From: a virus
Virus record (IMG/VR): IMGVR_UViG_3300033886_000045
Coordinates: 1 to 37,993 of that record
Length of the DNA stretch: 37,993 bases
Direction: 5' to 3' (one strand)
Made by a program: the position numbers and the translations under genes. The notes beneath the pieces were generated by a model. The model was not told the origin of the DNA. It saw only the letters and a program-made list of their open reading frames with translations, and searched no databases. Below are positions 29,809-37,830 of the stretch, in pieces (within the stretch, counting starts at the first letter, position 1; each line of letters starts with the position of its first letter).

Positions 29809-31500
29809 ATGAGTGCCGACAGCCAGTTTCCTGTCCTCCAGGGCAAACGCCCGCGCAAGCCGAAGGCTGCTGTTGTGGGCAAGCAGCATTTCCCCGTGCG
29901 CATCACGGGAACCGGTTATGCTGCTCCTGAACAGCTTATGCCTCACCCGCTCAACTGGCGCAAGCACCCCCAGTTCCAGCGCGAGAGCCTCAGGGCCATT
30001 CTGGAGCGCATCGGCTGGGTGCAGAACGTCATCGTCAACCGCCGCACGGGCCGCTTGATTGACGGCCACCTGCGCGTGGGGCTAGCGCTGGAACTGAAAG
30101 AGCCGCAAGTTCCGGTGCTCTACGTTGACCTGTCCGAGGAGGAGGAAAAGCTGGTGCTGGCCAGCCTCGACCCGATTGGCGACTACAGCACCGCCGACCT
30201 GTCCACTCTTACCCAGTTGTACGAAGGGATTATCGAGGGCAAAAGCATCCTGCAAAGTGCATCGGCCGACGACAGCCTGCTGGCATTTCTCCAGCACGAG
30301 GCCGACATCAGCATCAACCGGGGGCGCGGGCTGGACAGCCGTATCAGGGTCGGTACTGAAGAGCCTGGCCTGGAAACGAAAGATGTCCCTGAAGACAAGC
30401 GGTACAACGGCGAGGTCTGTGCGGCATCCAGTGGTATCTGCCCCTGGAAGGTGAGTGTGGATATTAGCGTAGGCAAATGCCCGTGCCAGTGTGCGTACTG
30501 CTTCACGGAGGCTGTTCGCCGCAAGGACTACTACTATGCACGGGCCTACCCGGCCTCCGCGCCAACGCTCCGCCGGGCAGTTAGCCTTGCCTCCCGCACG
30601 TCGCAAATAATCTTGACTGGCAACAACCTGGAACCGACAACGACCCCGGACAGCCTGAAACTGCTGCTGAAGCTGGCTGCCGAGGCCGACGTGGCTGTCA
30701 AGGTCAATACAAAGAAACCCAACTTGCTCCTGGAGATAGCACAGGCAGCGGGGTTTCCCTTGTCCAAGCTGTTTGTGTGTGTCAGCATCTCCTGCCGCAA
30801 ACCGCCGTCGGAAGACTGGGAACCGAAAGCGGAATCTGTGGAAAAGCGGATTGCTGGTATCGAGAAGCTAGTCAAGGCAGGAGGGTCGGCCATCTTCTTC
30901 TTCGCACCTGCTGTGCCCCACCCCTTTTTCCTGGAGCAGGTGGAATGGCTGGCCCAGAAAACTGCGGCTGCCGGGGCAGAACGACTGCTGCTGTACCCGC
31001 TGCGCGTGTATCAGCTTGGCCCTGCTGGTTGGATGCGACGGTTGCAAGATGCCCTCCGGGCAGTAATCCCCGACCTGCGGCAGTGGATTGACCGTACCTG
31101 CTACCCGCCCGGTTCCGGATTCAGGCTGGTATCTGGCTCCTATTGCTACAACAATGACTTCCTTCGCCAGGAACTGCTTGTTCCGGCCCGCGACACAGCA
31201 CACCGGCATGGTATGCAATTCAGCATCCTGGATGACCCGTATGGTATTGCCAACCTCGACTTGCAGGACGGGCCGTTTTGCTGCTCCTTCAAAAAAATGT
31301 TACAATGCACGAAACCGGACAGGGACAGCATTATCATGCGGTACTTTGAAGGTCGATTGAAGGAGTTGGCGTTCACTCCTCTTCGACAGACACTGGCTAA
31401 TGAAGAACAGGAGACTGTGATAAACCAGCTTATGTTTGTGAACAATCCAAAGGTGTACCAACGGTATAGCCCAGAGGTACAACGTGCGTTCGGTTGGTAA
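29809..31500 (+). CDS. ParB-like domain fused to radical SAM enzyme
   Basis: The 563-residue product combines two domains rarely seen together. Residues about 25-125 form a ParB/sulfiredoxin-like domain (PHPLNWRKHP, then TGRLIDGHLRVGLALEL with the ParB-type box DGHLR, and LYVDLSEEEEKLVLASLD). Residues from about 210 form a radical SAM domain with the canonical CX3CX2C cluster (C224, C228, C231 in GKCPCQCAYCF), followed by a barrel with AVKVNTKKPNLLLEIA and two further Cys groups near the end (GSYCYNN; DGPFCCSFKKMLQC) that could hold an auxiliary cluster. ParB-type domains bind or cut DNA; radical SAM enzymes can modify nucleic acid or protein (spore photoproduct lyase is one relative in style). 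A DNA or nucleotide modification role is inference. Confidence 0.75.
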   Translation: MSADSQFPVLQGKRPRKPKAAVVGKQHFPVRITGTGYAAPEQLMPHPLNWRKHPQFQRESLRAILERIGWVQNVIVNRRTGRLIDGHLRVGLALELKEPQVPVLYVDLSEEEEKLVLASLDPIGDYSTADLSTLTQLYEGIIEGKSILQSASADDSLLAFLQHEADISINRGRGLDSRIRVGTEEPGLETKDVPEDKRYNGEVCAASSGICPWKVSVDISVGKCPCQCAYCFTEAVRRKDYYYARAYPASAPTLRRAVSLASRTSQIILTGNNLEPTTTPDSLKLLLKLAAEADVAVKVNTKKPNLLLEIAQAAGFPLSKLFVCVSISCRKPPSEDWEPKAESVEKRIAGIEKLVKAGGSAIFFFAPAVPHPFFLEQVEWLAQKTAAAGAERLLLYPLRVYQLGPAGWMRRLQDALRAVIPDLRQWIDRTCYPPGSGFRLVSGSYCYNNDFLRQELLVPARDTAHRHGMQFSILDDPYGIANLDLQDGPFCCSFKKMLQCTKPDRDSIIMRYFEGRLKELAFTPLRQTLANEEQETVINQLMFVNNPKVYQRYSPEVQRAFGW

Positions 31501-31534
31501 TATCTATTGGTGAAACACACAGAGGAGTACTGGT

Positions 31535-31666
31535 ATGGCCTGCAAGAGCCCACCCCCACCTGGACCAGCCCCGACACCGACACCGAAACCGACACCGACA
31601 CCGGCGCCGAAACCGAAGAAGAAGAAGAAGAAGAAGAAGGCTTCTCCGAAAAAGAGGGCCCGGTAG
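31535..31666 (+). CDS. Proline/lysine-rich micro-protein
   Basis: A 43-residue frame, missed by length cut-offs, starts at ATG 31535 with AGAGGAG seven bases upstream. It reads MACKSPPPPGPAPTPTPKPT, then Pro-Thr-Lys repeats and a run of eight Lys, ending KKRAR. The very basic, unstructured sequence suggests a DNA- or RNA-condensing tail, comparable in style to small basic phage proteins, or an artefact of a repeat. Two other frames over the same bases are open but lack this start signal. It is followed immediately by four tandem hairpin repeats. Confidence 0.6.
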   Translation: MACKSPPPPGPAPTPTPKPTPTPAPKPKKKKKKKKASPKKRAR

Positions 31667-31672
31667 CCAGCG

Positions 31673-31797
31673 AGGTGCTCGCTAACATCCTTGTTAGCTC
31701 GGGAATGCTCGCTAACATCCTTGTTAGCTCGGGAATGCTCGCTAACATCCTTGTTAGCTCGGGAATGCTCGCTAACATCCTTGTTAGCTCGGTCGAT
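31673..31797 (+). repeat. Four tandem 30-bp hairpin repeats
   Basis: Four units at 30-bp period, each with GCTCGCTAACATCCTTGTTA in its core: stem GCTAACA/TGTTAGC, loop TCCT. The unit length equals that of the terminal array although the arm sequence differs (GCTAACA versus GCCAGCA), showing compensatory change that conserves pairing. There are no spacers, so it is not a CRISPR array. Confidence 0.9.
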
Positions 31798-31853
31798 TGA
31801 CGGCGCTCTGGGATTGCTTCGGGGCAGGTGCTTGGCAAGCTGAAGGGTTAGCC

Positions 31854-31919
31854 ATGCCCGGAAGTGGCGAGCGACAGAGAACCGTCCCTCAAACAGGTAC
31901 AGTTCCTCTGGTACTATGA
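31854..31919 (+). CDS. Possible 21-codon leader peptide of the small terminase
   Basis: ATG 31854 is preceded by AAGGG at ideal spacing. The frame reads MPGSGERQRTVPQTGTVPLV, one more Leu, and then TGA, which overlaps the ATG of the small terminase gene (ATGA). That gene has no good ribosome binding site of its own, so coupling to this leader would explain its translation. No sequence conservation can be tested here. Confidence 0.4.
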   Translation: MPGSGERQRTVPQTGTVPLVL

Positions 31920-32410
31920 GCGCTGGCGGTAGAATACCGGCCTTCGAGCGCTTGACGCCGGAGCAATACGGGCAGTTGATTGCTCTGATACGTGCCGGTG
32001 CCTATGACCACGTGGCTGCCCAGGCTGTCGGTGTTACGCGGGAAACGTTTGCCCGCTGGCTGTCCATTGGCCAGCGGGCCCGCGGCGGCAAGTACCGTCA
32101 ATTCTATCTGGACGTTCAGCAGGCCAGGGCATTTGCCCGCGCGCGGGCCGAAGTAAAAGTACTGGAACTCGACCCGCGCTTCTGGCTCCGCTACGGCCCA
32201 GGCAAAGAGGACTGGACGGAAGAGTCGTCCGTCCGCGTTACGTCCACCGTGGAGATAGACCAGGAAGAGGTGGAACAGTTCGAGTCGCTGCTGGGTCAGG
32301 CCGAAAGCGTCTTGACCGTGCTGGAACAGGCTGGTATCTTGCGTCTAAGTGGCCCAACCCCGACGGCTGGGCCGCCGGATGCCGCGCCTGTGCCGGACAC
32401 TGATGGCTGA
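31916..32410 (+). CDS. Terminase small subunit
   Basis: The 164-residue product has an N-terminal helix-turn-helix of the terminase small subunit type: LTPEQYGQLIALIRAGAYDH then VAAQAVGVTRETFARWLSIG, followed by KYRQFYLDVQQARAFARARA, the usual linker helix. The C-terminal part is acidic and helical (EIDQEEVEQFESLLGQAESV), for oligomerisation and large-subunit contact. The small subunit recognises the packaging site and stimulates the large subunit. It overlaps the start of the large subunit by eight bases, which implies coupling. Nearby repeats (31673-31797) could be part of the packaging region, but no evidence shows it. Confidence 0.8.
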   Translation: MSAGGRIPAFERLTPEQYGQLIALIRAGAYDHVAAQAVGVTRETFARWLSIGQRARGGKYRQFYLDVQQARAFARARAEVKVLELDPRFWLRYGPGKEDWTEESSVRVTSTVEIDQEEVEQFESLLGQAESVLTVLEQAGILRLSGPTPTAGPPDAAPVPDTDG

Positions 32411-33896
32411 ACGACCGCTGCGCGACTACCTGACCGACAACCCTCATCTGGTACAGCAACTGGCTGTACCGCGTCTGCCGCGTTTGTACGTGCCACACCG
32501 ACCGACGGTGCGCCAGGCTGCCTTCTTGAACCTGTGGCATCTGGAAGCGCTGTTCGGCGGCGCGGCGGGCGGCGGCAAGTCCGACGCGCTGCTGATGGGC
32601 GCGTGCCAGTACGTCCACGTCCCCGGATACTCCGCGCTCATACTGCGCCGCAGTCTGACGGAGGCCGCCGAATCCCAGGCCATACTGGCCCGTGCGATGG
32701 AGTGGTGGGCAGGCACCGATGTGGTCTGGCGCGGCAATACAGCCCATTTCCCCTCCGGCGCCCGCATTAGCTTCGGCTATCTGCGTACCTATCTGGACTG
32801 CTATCGGTACCAGTCCGCCGAGTACCAGTACATCGCTTTTGACGAACTGACCCAGTTCTACCAGGACGATTACGAATACCTGTTTTCCCGCCTGCGGCGT
32901 CCGCGCTGCCCGCATCATGTGCCGCCTCGACCGCCGGACTTGCAACGCTGTCTGGACTGTATCCGCGTGGCTGCCTTGAGCCGCGTGCCGCTGCGTATGC
33001 GGGCGGCCACCAACCCTGGTGGCCCAGGACACGGCTGGGTGCGCCGTCGGTTCGACATCCGCCGCGTTACGATGCCGGATGGACGGGTGGCCTGGCTGGG
33101 GCACAACCCTGACCGACCGTATTTGCCTGCTACGATTGTCGATAACCCCTATCTGGACCAGGAATCCTACATCCGCAGCCTGTCCCGCATGGACCCGGTA
33201 ACGCGGGAGCAATTGCTGCGCGGCGACTGGACTATCAGCGCCGACGGGCGTATCAAGTCCCATTGGGCGCGATACTACACGGTCGAGGGCAACGCAGTCT
33301 TTCTGGACGGACGGGCCGTCTGTATCAACGAGTGCTGGTGCTTCCAGACCGTTGACCCGGCGGCCAGCAGTCGCGAGGGGCCGGGCGACCCGCACATCTG
33401 GCGTCGCCCGCCTAGCTGGACAGTTGTTTCCACATGGCTGGTTACGCCGACCGGCGACCTGGTGTGGTGGGACGTGCTGCGGTTCCAGCGGGAGGTGCCC
33501 GAAACCATTGCCGCTATCGTAGACAATTACCGCCGCCACACATCCAGCGGGCTGCGTATTGACTTCATCGGTATCGAGTCCGGCGGTCTGGGCATCGGCG
33601 TCTACCAGATGCTGTGCCGCGCTGGGCTGCCTGTCCGTCCGCTGCACCCCCGCAGCCAGGACAAGCTGGTACGCGCGACGGACTTCATCAACCGTTTCGA
33701 GCAGGGCCGCGTATGGCTGCCGCAATCGGCCCCGTGGCTAGAAGACTTGGAAGCAGAGTTGTACAATTGGACTGGCGACCCGAAAGGCCAGACCGACCAG
33801 ATAGACACAGCCGCCTACGCCGCGCTGGTTGTTTCCAGCCATGCGGCAGGCGTCGGCATCGCTAGCTACCAGGATTTACCCGCAGCATGGGCATAG
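32403..33896 (+). CDS. Terminase large subunit
   Basis: The 497-residue product is the packaging motor and headful or site-specific nuclease. The ATPase part has Walker A FGGAAGGGKSDALL (about 51-64), Walker B YIAFDELTQF and a C-motif-like AATNPGGPG. The RNase H-like nuclease domain shows FQTVDPAASS, DFIGIESGGLG and DQIDTAAYAAL, each with the conserved acidic residue. ATG 32403 overlaps the end of the small subunit gene. The stop overlaps the start of the next small ORF. The protein resembles terminases of the gp17-like superfamily with a single chain of about 500 residues. Confidence 0.9.
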   Translation: MAERPLRDYLTDNPHLVQQLAVPRLPRLYVPHRPTVRQAAFLNLWHLEALFGGAAGGGKSDALLMGACQYVHVPGYSALILRRSLTEAAESQAILARAMEWWAGTDVVWRGNTAHFPSGARISFGYLRTYLDCYRYQSAEYQYIAFDELTQFYQDDYEYLFSRLRRPRCPHHVPPRPPDLQRCLDCIRVAALSRVPLRMRAATNPGGPGHGWVRRRFDIRRVTMPDGRVAWLGHNPDRPYLPATIVDNPYLDQESYIRSLSRMDPVTREQLLRGDWTISADGRIKSHWARYYTVEGNAVFLDGRAVCINECWCFQTVDPAASSREGPGDPHIWRRPPSWTVVSTWLVTPTGDLVWWDVLRFQREVPETIAAIVDNYRRHTSSGLRIDFIGIESGGLGIGVYQMLCRAGLPVRPLHPRSQDKLVRATDFINRFEQGRVWLPQSAPWLEDLEAELYNWTGDPKGQTDQIDTAAYAALVVSSHAAGVGIASYQDLPAAWA

Positions 33897-34267
33897 CCGC
33901 TCGCCGCTACACGGCCGTCCGCATCACACCGGAACTGCATGGCTGGGGCTGTTCGCCTGCCGACGCCCTCAATCTGCTCCAGGACGCGCTTGACCGCATC
34001 AGCGCGGCAGGTGGCCAGTTAATCCAGGTACTAAGCGAGGTCAACGGGTATGTCATTGTCTATCAGTCCGGACAGCCCGCTGGGCGAGCCGCAGACACCG
34101 GAACAAACAGCCCAGTTCTACCACATTCTGCAACAGCGGATACAGCAGATACGGCTGAAACGGGGACTGCTCAATCTGCTAGACCGTCCGTGGCCTGCCG
34201 ACGGCATCGGCGCACAAGACCCGACAACGGACTTGCCGCTGGAACTGCCGGCAGTCCGCAGCCGTGA
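33887..34267 (+). CDS. Small protein overlapping the terminase end, 3' half doubtful
   Basis: A 126-codon frame starting within the terminase stop region. The first 55 residues look genuine (RYTAVRITPELHGWGCSPAD then LNLLQDALDRISAAGGQLIQ). From about 34050 the frame becomes low in complexity (Ala/Thr/Asp) and is overlapped by the next, better-looking frame in +1 relation. Either a long overlap, a truncated gene or a frameshift joins them. No family recognised. Confidence 0.45.
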   Translation: MGIAARRYTAVRITPELHGWGCSPADALNLLQDALDRISAAGGQLIQVLSEVNGYVIVYQSGQPAGRAADTGTNSPVLPHSATADTADTAETGTAQSARPSVACRRHRRTRPDNGLAAGTAGSPQP

Positions 34268-34277
34268 TATTCGCTAG
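34050..34277 (+). CDS. Small helical protein, unknown
   Basis: The 75-residue product starts at ATG 34050 with GAGGT upstream. It contains the helical segment PEQTAQFYHILQQRIQQIRL followed by KRGLLNLLDRPWPADGIG and ends DIR. Its stop TAG is part of a hairpin repeat (34268), as for two other genes. Position between terminase and the protease region fits a minor head protein, but nothing is diagnostic. Confidence 0.45.
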   Translation: MSLSISPDSPLGEPQTPEQTAQFYHILQQRIQQIRLKRGLLNLLDRPWPADGIGAQDPTTDLPLELPAVRSRDIR

Positions 34278-34294
34278 CATCCCGGCTGGTTCAA
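34268..34294. repeat. Dispersed hairpin repeat between convergent genes
   Basis: ATTCGCTAGCATCCCGGCTG then GTTC. Arms GCTAGC/GCTGGT allow a shorter stem. It lies between the convergent ends 34277 (+) and 34291 (-), overlapping both, so a terminator function in both directions is plausible. Confidence 0.65.
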
Positions 34295-35637
34295 CTCGCC
34301 CACTCTTCCAGCATGTTTGGCTGCTGGCTACCGGGTAGCTGGAACCCGTATAGCTTGCGGAAAAACTCGGCGAACCGGCCAGTCTGGACGCGCGAAACCG
34401 TCAACCGATATTCATCATCGTCGGCTGCATCGTCGGCCCCAGGAAAACAGGCCACCCACACGCCGCCATGCCACCAGACCGGCAGCAGCCGGACGTCGTC
34501 GACCAGCAACCGTGCGCCGGAGGGACGCTGGCCGTCCAGCAACAGCCGGAAACTCAGCCCTTGCGGGTTGACCGGCGCGACGGCGGAAACCCAATAATGC
34601 CCCCACTGTTCGGTCGGTATGTTGTTGACAGTCAACACGATTTGCTCCCCCATACCGGGCGTGTACCCGGTGCCTTCCAGCCCAATATATAGCTTTGTCG
34701 CTGTGGGCCACTCCACCTGGTTCCGCCTGACCCACAAGCCCAGCGCATAGCGACGCAGCGGCGTAAGCGACGGCGACTGTTGCAATTTGACTGTGCCTGT
34801 GTTGCCGTCCCCGGTAAACGCCAGAGCGGACTGGCCGCGTAGCTTGTCTGCCGTATATCGACTGATTATGCCGCTGCCGCCTGTGATTGTCCAACCCACC
34901 GGCACACCGTCCGTCCAGTCCTCAAAACCACCGCCCGCTAGCAGTGTATCGTCATAGGGCAGCCATCCACCGGAGTCCGAGCCTTCGCTCTCCGCGCTGT
35001 AGCCCATGTCGCCTGGATTGCCACATACCTGGAACCCGTGGCCGCTAGTGCTGTACCGCAGCGTGATGATGTCCGTCGGACAGGTCAGGCCGCTTATCGG
35101 CGCCGTGTAGCTGCTTCCCTCGCCCGGCCACAGACTGTTGACAAAATCATAAGCCCAGTAGCGGAACGGTCTTACGCCGCGGGCCGGACTGCTGTATCCG
35201 TCCAGGTGCCGGTCATAGGCAATGCGCCAACTACCTTTCGACCAGGACATCTTCTGCCCGGTTACCTGTGGGACGTTGCGCAGCACCGTGGCCTGGTTCC
35301 GCAGCATTTCCTCGTAAATCCGTTCCAGCACTTCCGTTACGCTGGCTCCTGAAGACAATCCCTCGATGTTCTGAATGACCTGGTTCCGGTCAGTCAGCAA
35401 CTGCTGGGCCTGTGCGGCAACGGCCCCGATGCCGCTGGTCAACACTGTCCTGCGTAGCTGCAAAAACCGGCCTGGCAACCCGTCCGCCGCGCTGTGCCAC
35501 CCGGTCGTGGCCATTTGCTCGGCGGCCTCTTCCTGCAATTGGGCCAATGTAGTCTGGCACCAGACGGCTGTGGTATCGGCAATCTTGACCAGCTTGCCCA
35601 GGTTCTGGAACAACTCCATCAGTTTGCTTAACATCAT
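34291..35637 (-). CDS. Minus-strand structural-type protein with jelly-roll (CBM-like) domain
   Basis: The 448-residue product starts at ATG 35637 (an adjacent ATG at 35634 is possible) with AGGAG nine bases upstream. Residues about 1-150 are helical with a coiled-coil look (LAQLQEEAAEQMATTGWHSA). Around 225-400 lies a jelly-roll domain: GGFEDWTDGVPVGWTITGGS, then QSALAFTGDGNTGTVKLQQS and RYALGLWVRRNQVEW, ending RLLVDDVRLLP. This is the CBM4/9-like carbohydrate-binding pattern. Binding host surface sugars as a virion appendage is plausible. Being on the minus strand inside the head operon means separate control; it may also be a transferred cargo gene. Confidence 0.6.
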   Translation of the reverse strand: MMLSKLMELFQNLGKLVKIADTTAVWCQTTLAQLQEEAAEQMATTGWHSAADGLPGRFLQLRRTVLTSGIGAVAAQAQQLLTDRNQVIQNIEGLSSGASVTEVLERIYEEMLRNQATVLRNVPQVTGQKMSWSKGSWRIAYDRHLDGYSSPARGVRPFRYWAYDFVNSLWPGEGSSYTAPISGLTCPTDIITLRYSTSGHGFQVCGNPGDMGYSAESEGSDSGGWLPYDDTLLAGGGFEDWTDGVPVGWTITGGSGIISRYTADKLRGQSALAFTGDGNTGTVKLQQSPSLTPLRRYALGLWVRRNQVEWPTATKLYIGLEGTGYTPGMGEQIVLTVNNIPTEQWGHYWVSAVAPVNPQGLSFRLLLDGQRPSGARLLVDDVRLLPVWWHGGVWVACFPGADDAADDDEYRLTVSRVQTGRFAEFFRKLYGFQLPGSQQPNMLEEWAS

Positions 35638-35674
35638 ACAACGCTTCTCCTGCTGGCTGTGGCATGTGTGTGTT

Positions 35675-35703
35675 TTTGTTCTGCCCCCTTGAACTGTTAT
35701 ACT
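35675..35703 (+). promoter_or_regulatory. Weak promoter candidate before the protease gene
   Basis: TTTGTT (35675-35680) and TATACT (35698-35703) are 17 bases apart. The -10 equals that of the duplicated promoters at 27995-28090. It lies in the divergent region 35638-35761 between the minus-strand gene and the head genes. Confidence 0.3.
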
Positions 35704-35761
35704 GGAAAGTAGTGCTGATAACCAGCTTTGTTACGCACTGAGAATCAAGCGGCGTGCGGCA

Positions 35762-35860
35762 ATGTGCGAAAAAAGCAGCAAGACACGAAAGACGGCGGCC
35801 TCGCGCAAGCGGTTCCGTACAGTTGCGTTTACCCGTCGTCAGCGTCCAACGGCCCGGTGA
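35762..35860 (+). CDS. Short basic peptide upstream of the protease gene
   Basis: A 32-codon frame from ATG 35762 to TGA 35858-35860. It encodes a strongly basic peptide (KTRKTAASRKRFRTVAFTRR) and stops six bases before the protease ATG, which has a poor ribosome binding site of its own. The arrangement suggests translational coupling. The evidence is position and charge only. Confidence 0.35.
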   Translation: MCEKSSKTRKTAASRKRFRTVAFTRRQRPTAR

Positions 35861-35866
35861 GCCTGT

Positions 35867-36991
35867 ATGCCCGCGTTTGTCAAAGACATACTGCGGCCTG
35901 GCGTCTACTACGCCCGCAGCCCGGACGGCCAGCCCGTCCAGGTTCACATAACGCCGGAACGACTGGCCCGCTGGGCTGACCAGTTCAACGTTATGCGGGC
36001 TGCCGGGCTGCGTATCCCCGCGCCCTGGAAACATGACAACAGCTGCCCGCTGGAACCAGGGGGCCAGGACGCGCGCGACAACGCTGGCTGGTGGGATTGT
36101 TTGTGGTTCGACCCGCGGTCTGCTACACTGAAAGGCAGGCTAGAGGTTCCCCGTGAAGAGGACGCCGACCGGCTGGGCAAGACCGTCTGTGAGGTCAGCC
36201 CGCTGGTATTGCCCGAATGGGTAGACGGCCACGGCCGTCGGTGGCAAGACTGTATTGCCCATATCGCGCTGGTAACCCACCCGGTGGCCAGCAATCAAGA
36301 CAACTTTGTACCGATGGGTTATGCCTTCGGGTTGAACAGTTTGATTGGAGAGTTCCAGATGGCCGACGAACCGGTGAGAAAGGCTGAAGACCTTCCTGAA
36401 GACACAAGCGACTTGACAATCCAGGACGTACTGAAGGCGCTGGCTTCCGTTGGGTTAGTCCTCCCAGAAGATACGACGCTGGAAAATCTGGCGGAGCGTA
36501 TCATCGTAGCAGCAAAGGCCATCCTAGCGGCGATGAAGGCGAAAGACCAGCTTCCCGTCCCGGCGCCCGCGGAAGCCAGCGCTTCAGAAACCAAGGAGCA
36601 GTCGCCGCCCACGACGCTCAGCCAGGACTTGCTAGCCCAGGCAAAAGGAGCCATTGCGTTTGCTACCGATCTGGCCAGGCGCGACCTGCAACGGCGTATC
36701 GACGTGCTGGTGGAAACCGGCCGCTGCACAAAGCAATACGCCGACACGCGGCTGCGTCCGCAGTTGCAGTCTTTCCAGTTGGCCATGTCCGCTGCTGGCA
36801 CGCCGGCGAAAACGCCGCTGGAAGCGCTGGTTGAGGCGCTGGAGGATTTGCCGGAAAACCCGCTGCTTGTTCCACGCACGGCGATGAGTGCGATGGAGCC
36901 TCGGCCGCCGTATCCGTCCAACACTGCGTTTGACGCTGAAGAGGTTGCCGAGGAAGTATTGAAAACATCCGGACTGCATTACCGTACTTGA
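35867..36991 (+). CDS. Head maturation protease/scaffold, Mu gpI-like
   Basis: The 374-residue product has the pattern of Mu gpI-type head proteases with a C-terminal scaffold part. The N-terminal half holds VQVHITPERLARWADQFNVM, RIPAPWKHD (candidate catalytic His in PxPxxH), LGKTVCEVSPLVLPEWVDGH (candidate Ser in EVSP) and CIAHIALVTHPVASNQDNFV (second His). This is the standard order of the S-H-H serine protease family. The C-terminal half is helical, acidic and low in complexity (VPAPAEASASETKEQSPPTT), as in scaffolds that are cut away. It precedes the decoration and capsid genes, as in Mu-like and lambda-like head modules. Confidence 0.75.
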   Translation: MPAFVKDILRPGVYYARSPDGQPVQVHITPERLARWADQFNVMRAAGLRIPAPWKHDNSCPLEPGGQDARDNAGWWDCLWFDPRSATLKGRLEVPREEDADRLGKTVCEVSPLVLPEWVDGHGRRWQDCIAHIALVTHPVASNQDNFVPMGYAFGLNSLIGEFQMADEPVRKAEDLPEDTSDLTIQDVLKALASVGLVLPEDTTLENLAERIIVAAKAILAAMKAKDQLPVPAPAEASASETKEQSPPTTLSQDLLAQAKGAIAFATDLARRDLQRRIDVLVETGRCTKQYADTRLRPQLQSFQLAMSAAGTPAKTPLEALVEALEDLPENPLLVPRTAMSAMEPRPPYPSNTAFDAEEVAEEVLKTSGLHYRT

Positions 36992-37012
36992 TACACACAC
37001 GTGAGGTAAATC

Positions 37013-37825
37013 ATGTCTATCGGTTTCAGCTACGAGGGCGTCAATCTGGTTCCTGGAATCAGCGAGGCGGCGGAAACCATTGCCGGTGTGATTGCCTGGG
37101 GGCCAGTACGCCAGTTGCTTCAGACACACGCGGTCATTGCCAGCACAGCCCGTGATGCGACCACCGCAGGCCACAGCCCGACCGACCTGCTACGGCCTGG
37201 TCTGTTAATGGGCAAAATCACTGCCACAGGCAAGTACAAAGAGTGGAACCCGACGGCCACCGACGGCAGCCAGTTTGTGGCAGGCATTCTGCTGGCCGAA
37301 CAGAAAATGCAATCCCTGGGCGGCGACGTTGACCGCTGGGTTGGGTATCTGCTGGTAGGCGGCCCGGTAAAGGCTGCGGCCCTGAAACGCGGCGCGCCGT
37401 CTGCGGACGCTTTCACCAACTTTGTCGGCGACAAGTATGAGTTTCTCGCCCGCCACCAGATGCGTGGCCAGTTCCGGTTCGACGACTATGACGCGGTGGA
37501 GTTCCCACAGTACCGTGCTATCATCAACCGGACTAGCAACTATGTGGTATCCCGCAACGACGAGGGCTGTCTGATTACCAATGCCGGTGCGGGAGCTGCG
37601 ATTACCATGACGTTGCCCGCGCTGTCCGGCGTCGTCGGCGCGCACTACGCCTTCTCCTGTGTGGCCAACCAGAACATCGTGATAGCCGCTGCTGGCGGGG
37701 ACGCGGTATACGGGCCAGGCACGCTTGGCGGCAGCAGCTACACATTGACCCCTGCCAACGGCAGCGCCATTGTACGGGCCGTCTACCACCCGACACTAGG
37801 AGCTATCTGGCATATCGCAATCTAA
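37013..37825 (+). CDS. Head decoration protein (gpD-like) with extra C-terminal domain
   Basis: The 270-residue product has an N-terminal lambda-gpD-like decoration domain: ETIAGVIAWGPVRQLLQTHA leads into KITATGKYKEWNPTATDGSQ followed by FVAGILLAEQ, the beta-tulip core signature (x-TGKYxxYxPxAxDGSxxAxGIL). It should trim the capsid and stabilise it. After about residue 150 comes an added beta domain (LITNAGAGAAITMTLPALSG, GGDAVYGPGTLGGSSYTLTP and IVRAVYHPTLGAIWHIA), which resembles fibre-type C-terminal modules. Lambda gpD is about 110 residues, so this is a fusion with an outward-facing domain (inference). GTGAGGT precedes the ATG. Confidence 0.7.
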   Translation: MSIGFSYEGVNLVPGISEAAETIAGVIAWGPVRQLLQTHAVIASTARDATTAGHSPTDLLRPGLLMGKITATGKYKEWNPTATDGSQFVAGILLAEQKMQSLGGDVDRWVGYLLVGGPVKAAALKRGAPSADAFTNFVGDKYEFLARHQMRGQFRFDDYDAVEFPQYRAIINRTSNYVVSRNDEGCLITNAGAGAAITMTLPALSGVVGAHYAFSCVANQNIVIAAAGGDAVYGPGTLGGSSYTLTPANGSAIVRAVYHPTLGAIWHIAI

Positions 37826-37830
37826 GACAA

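Noticed and set aside
31673-31797. CRISPR array
   Set aside because: The 30-bp units are contiguous with no spacers, and the same hairpin occurs singly at many gene ends. No cas operon is present.
32238-33725. Long minus-strand ORF of 495 codons
   Set aside because: It is antisense to the large terminase and lacks domain features or a ribosome binding site.
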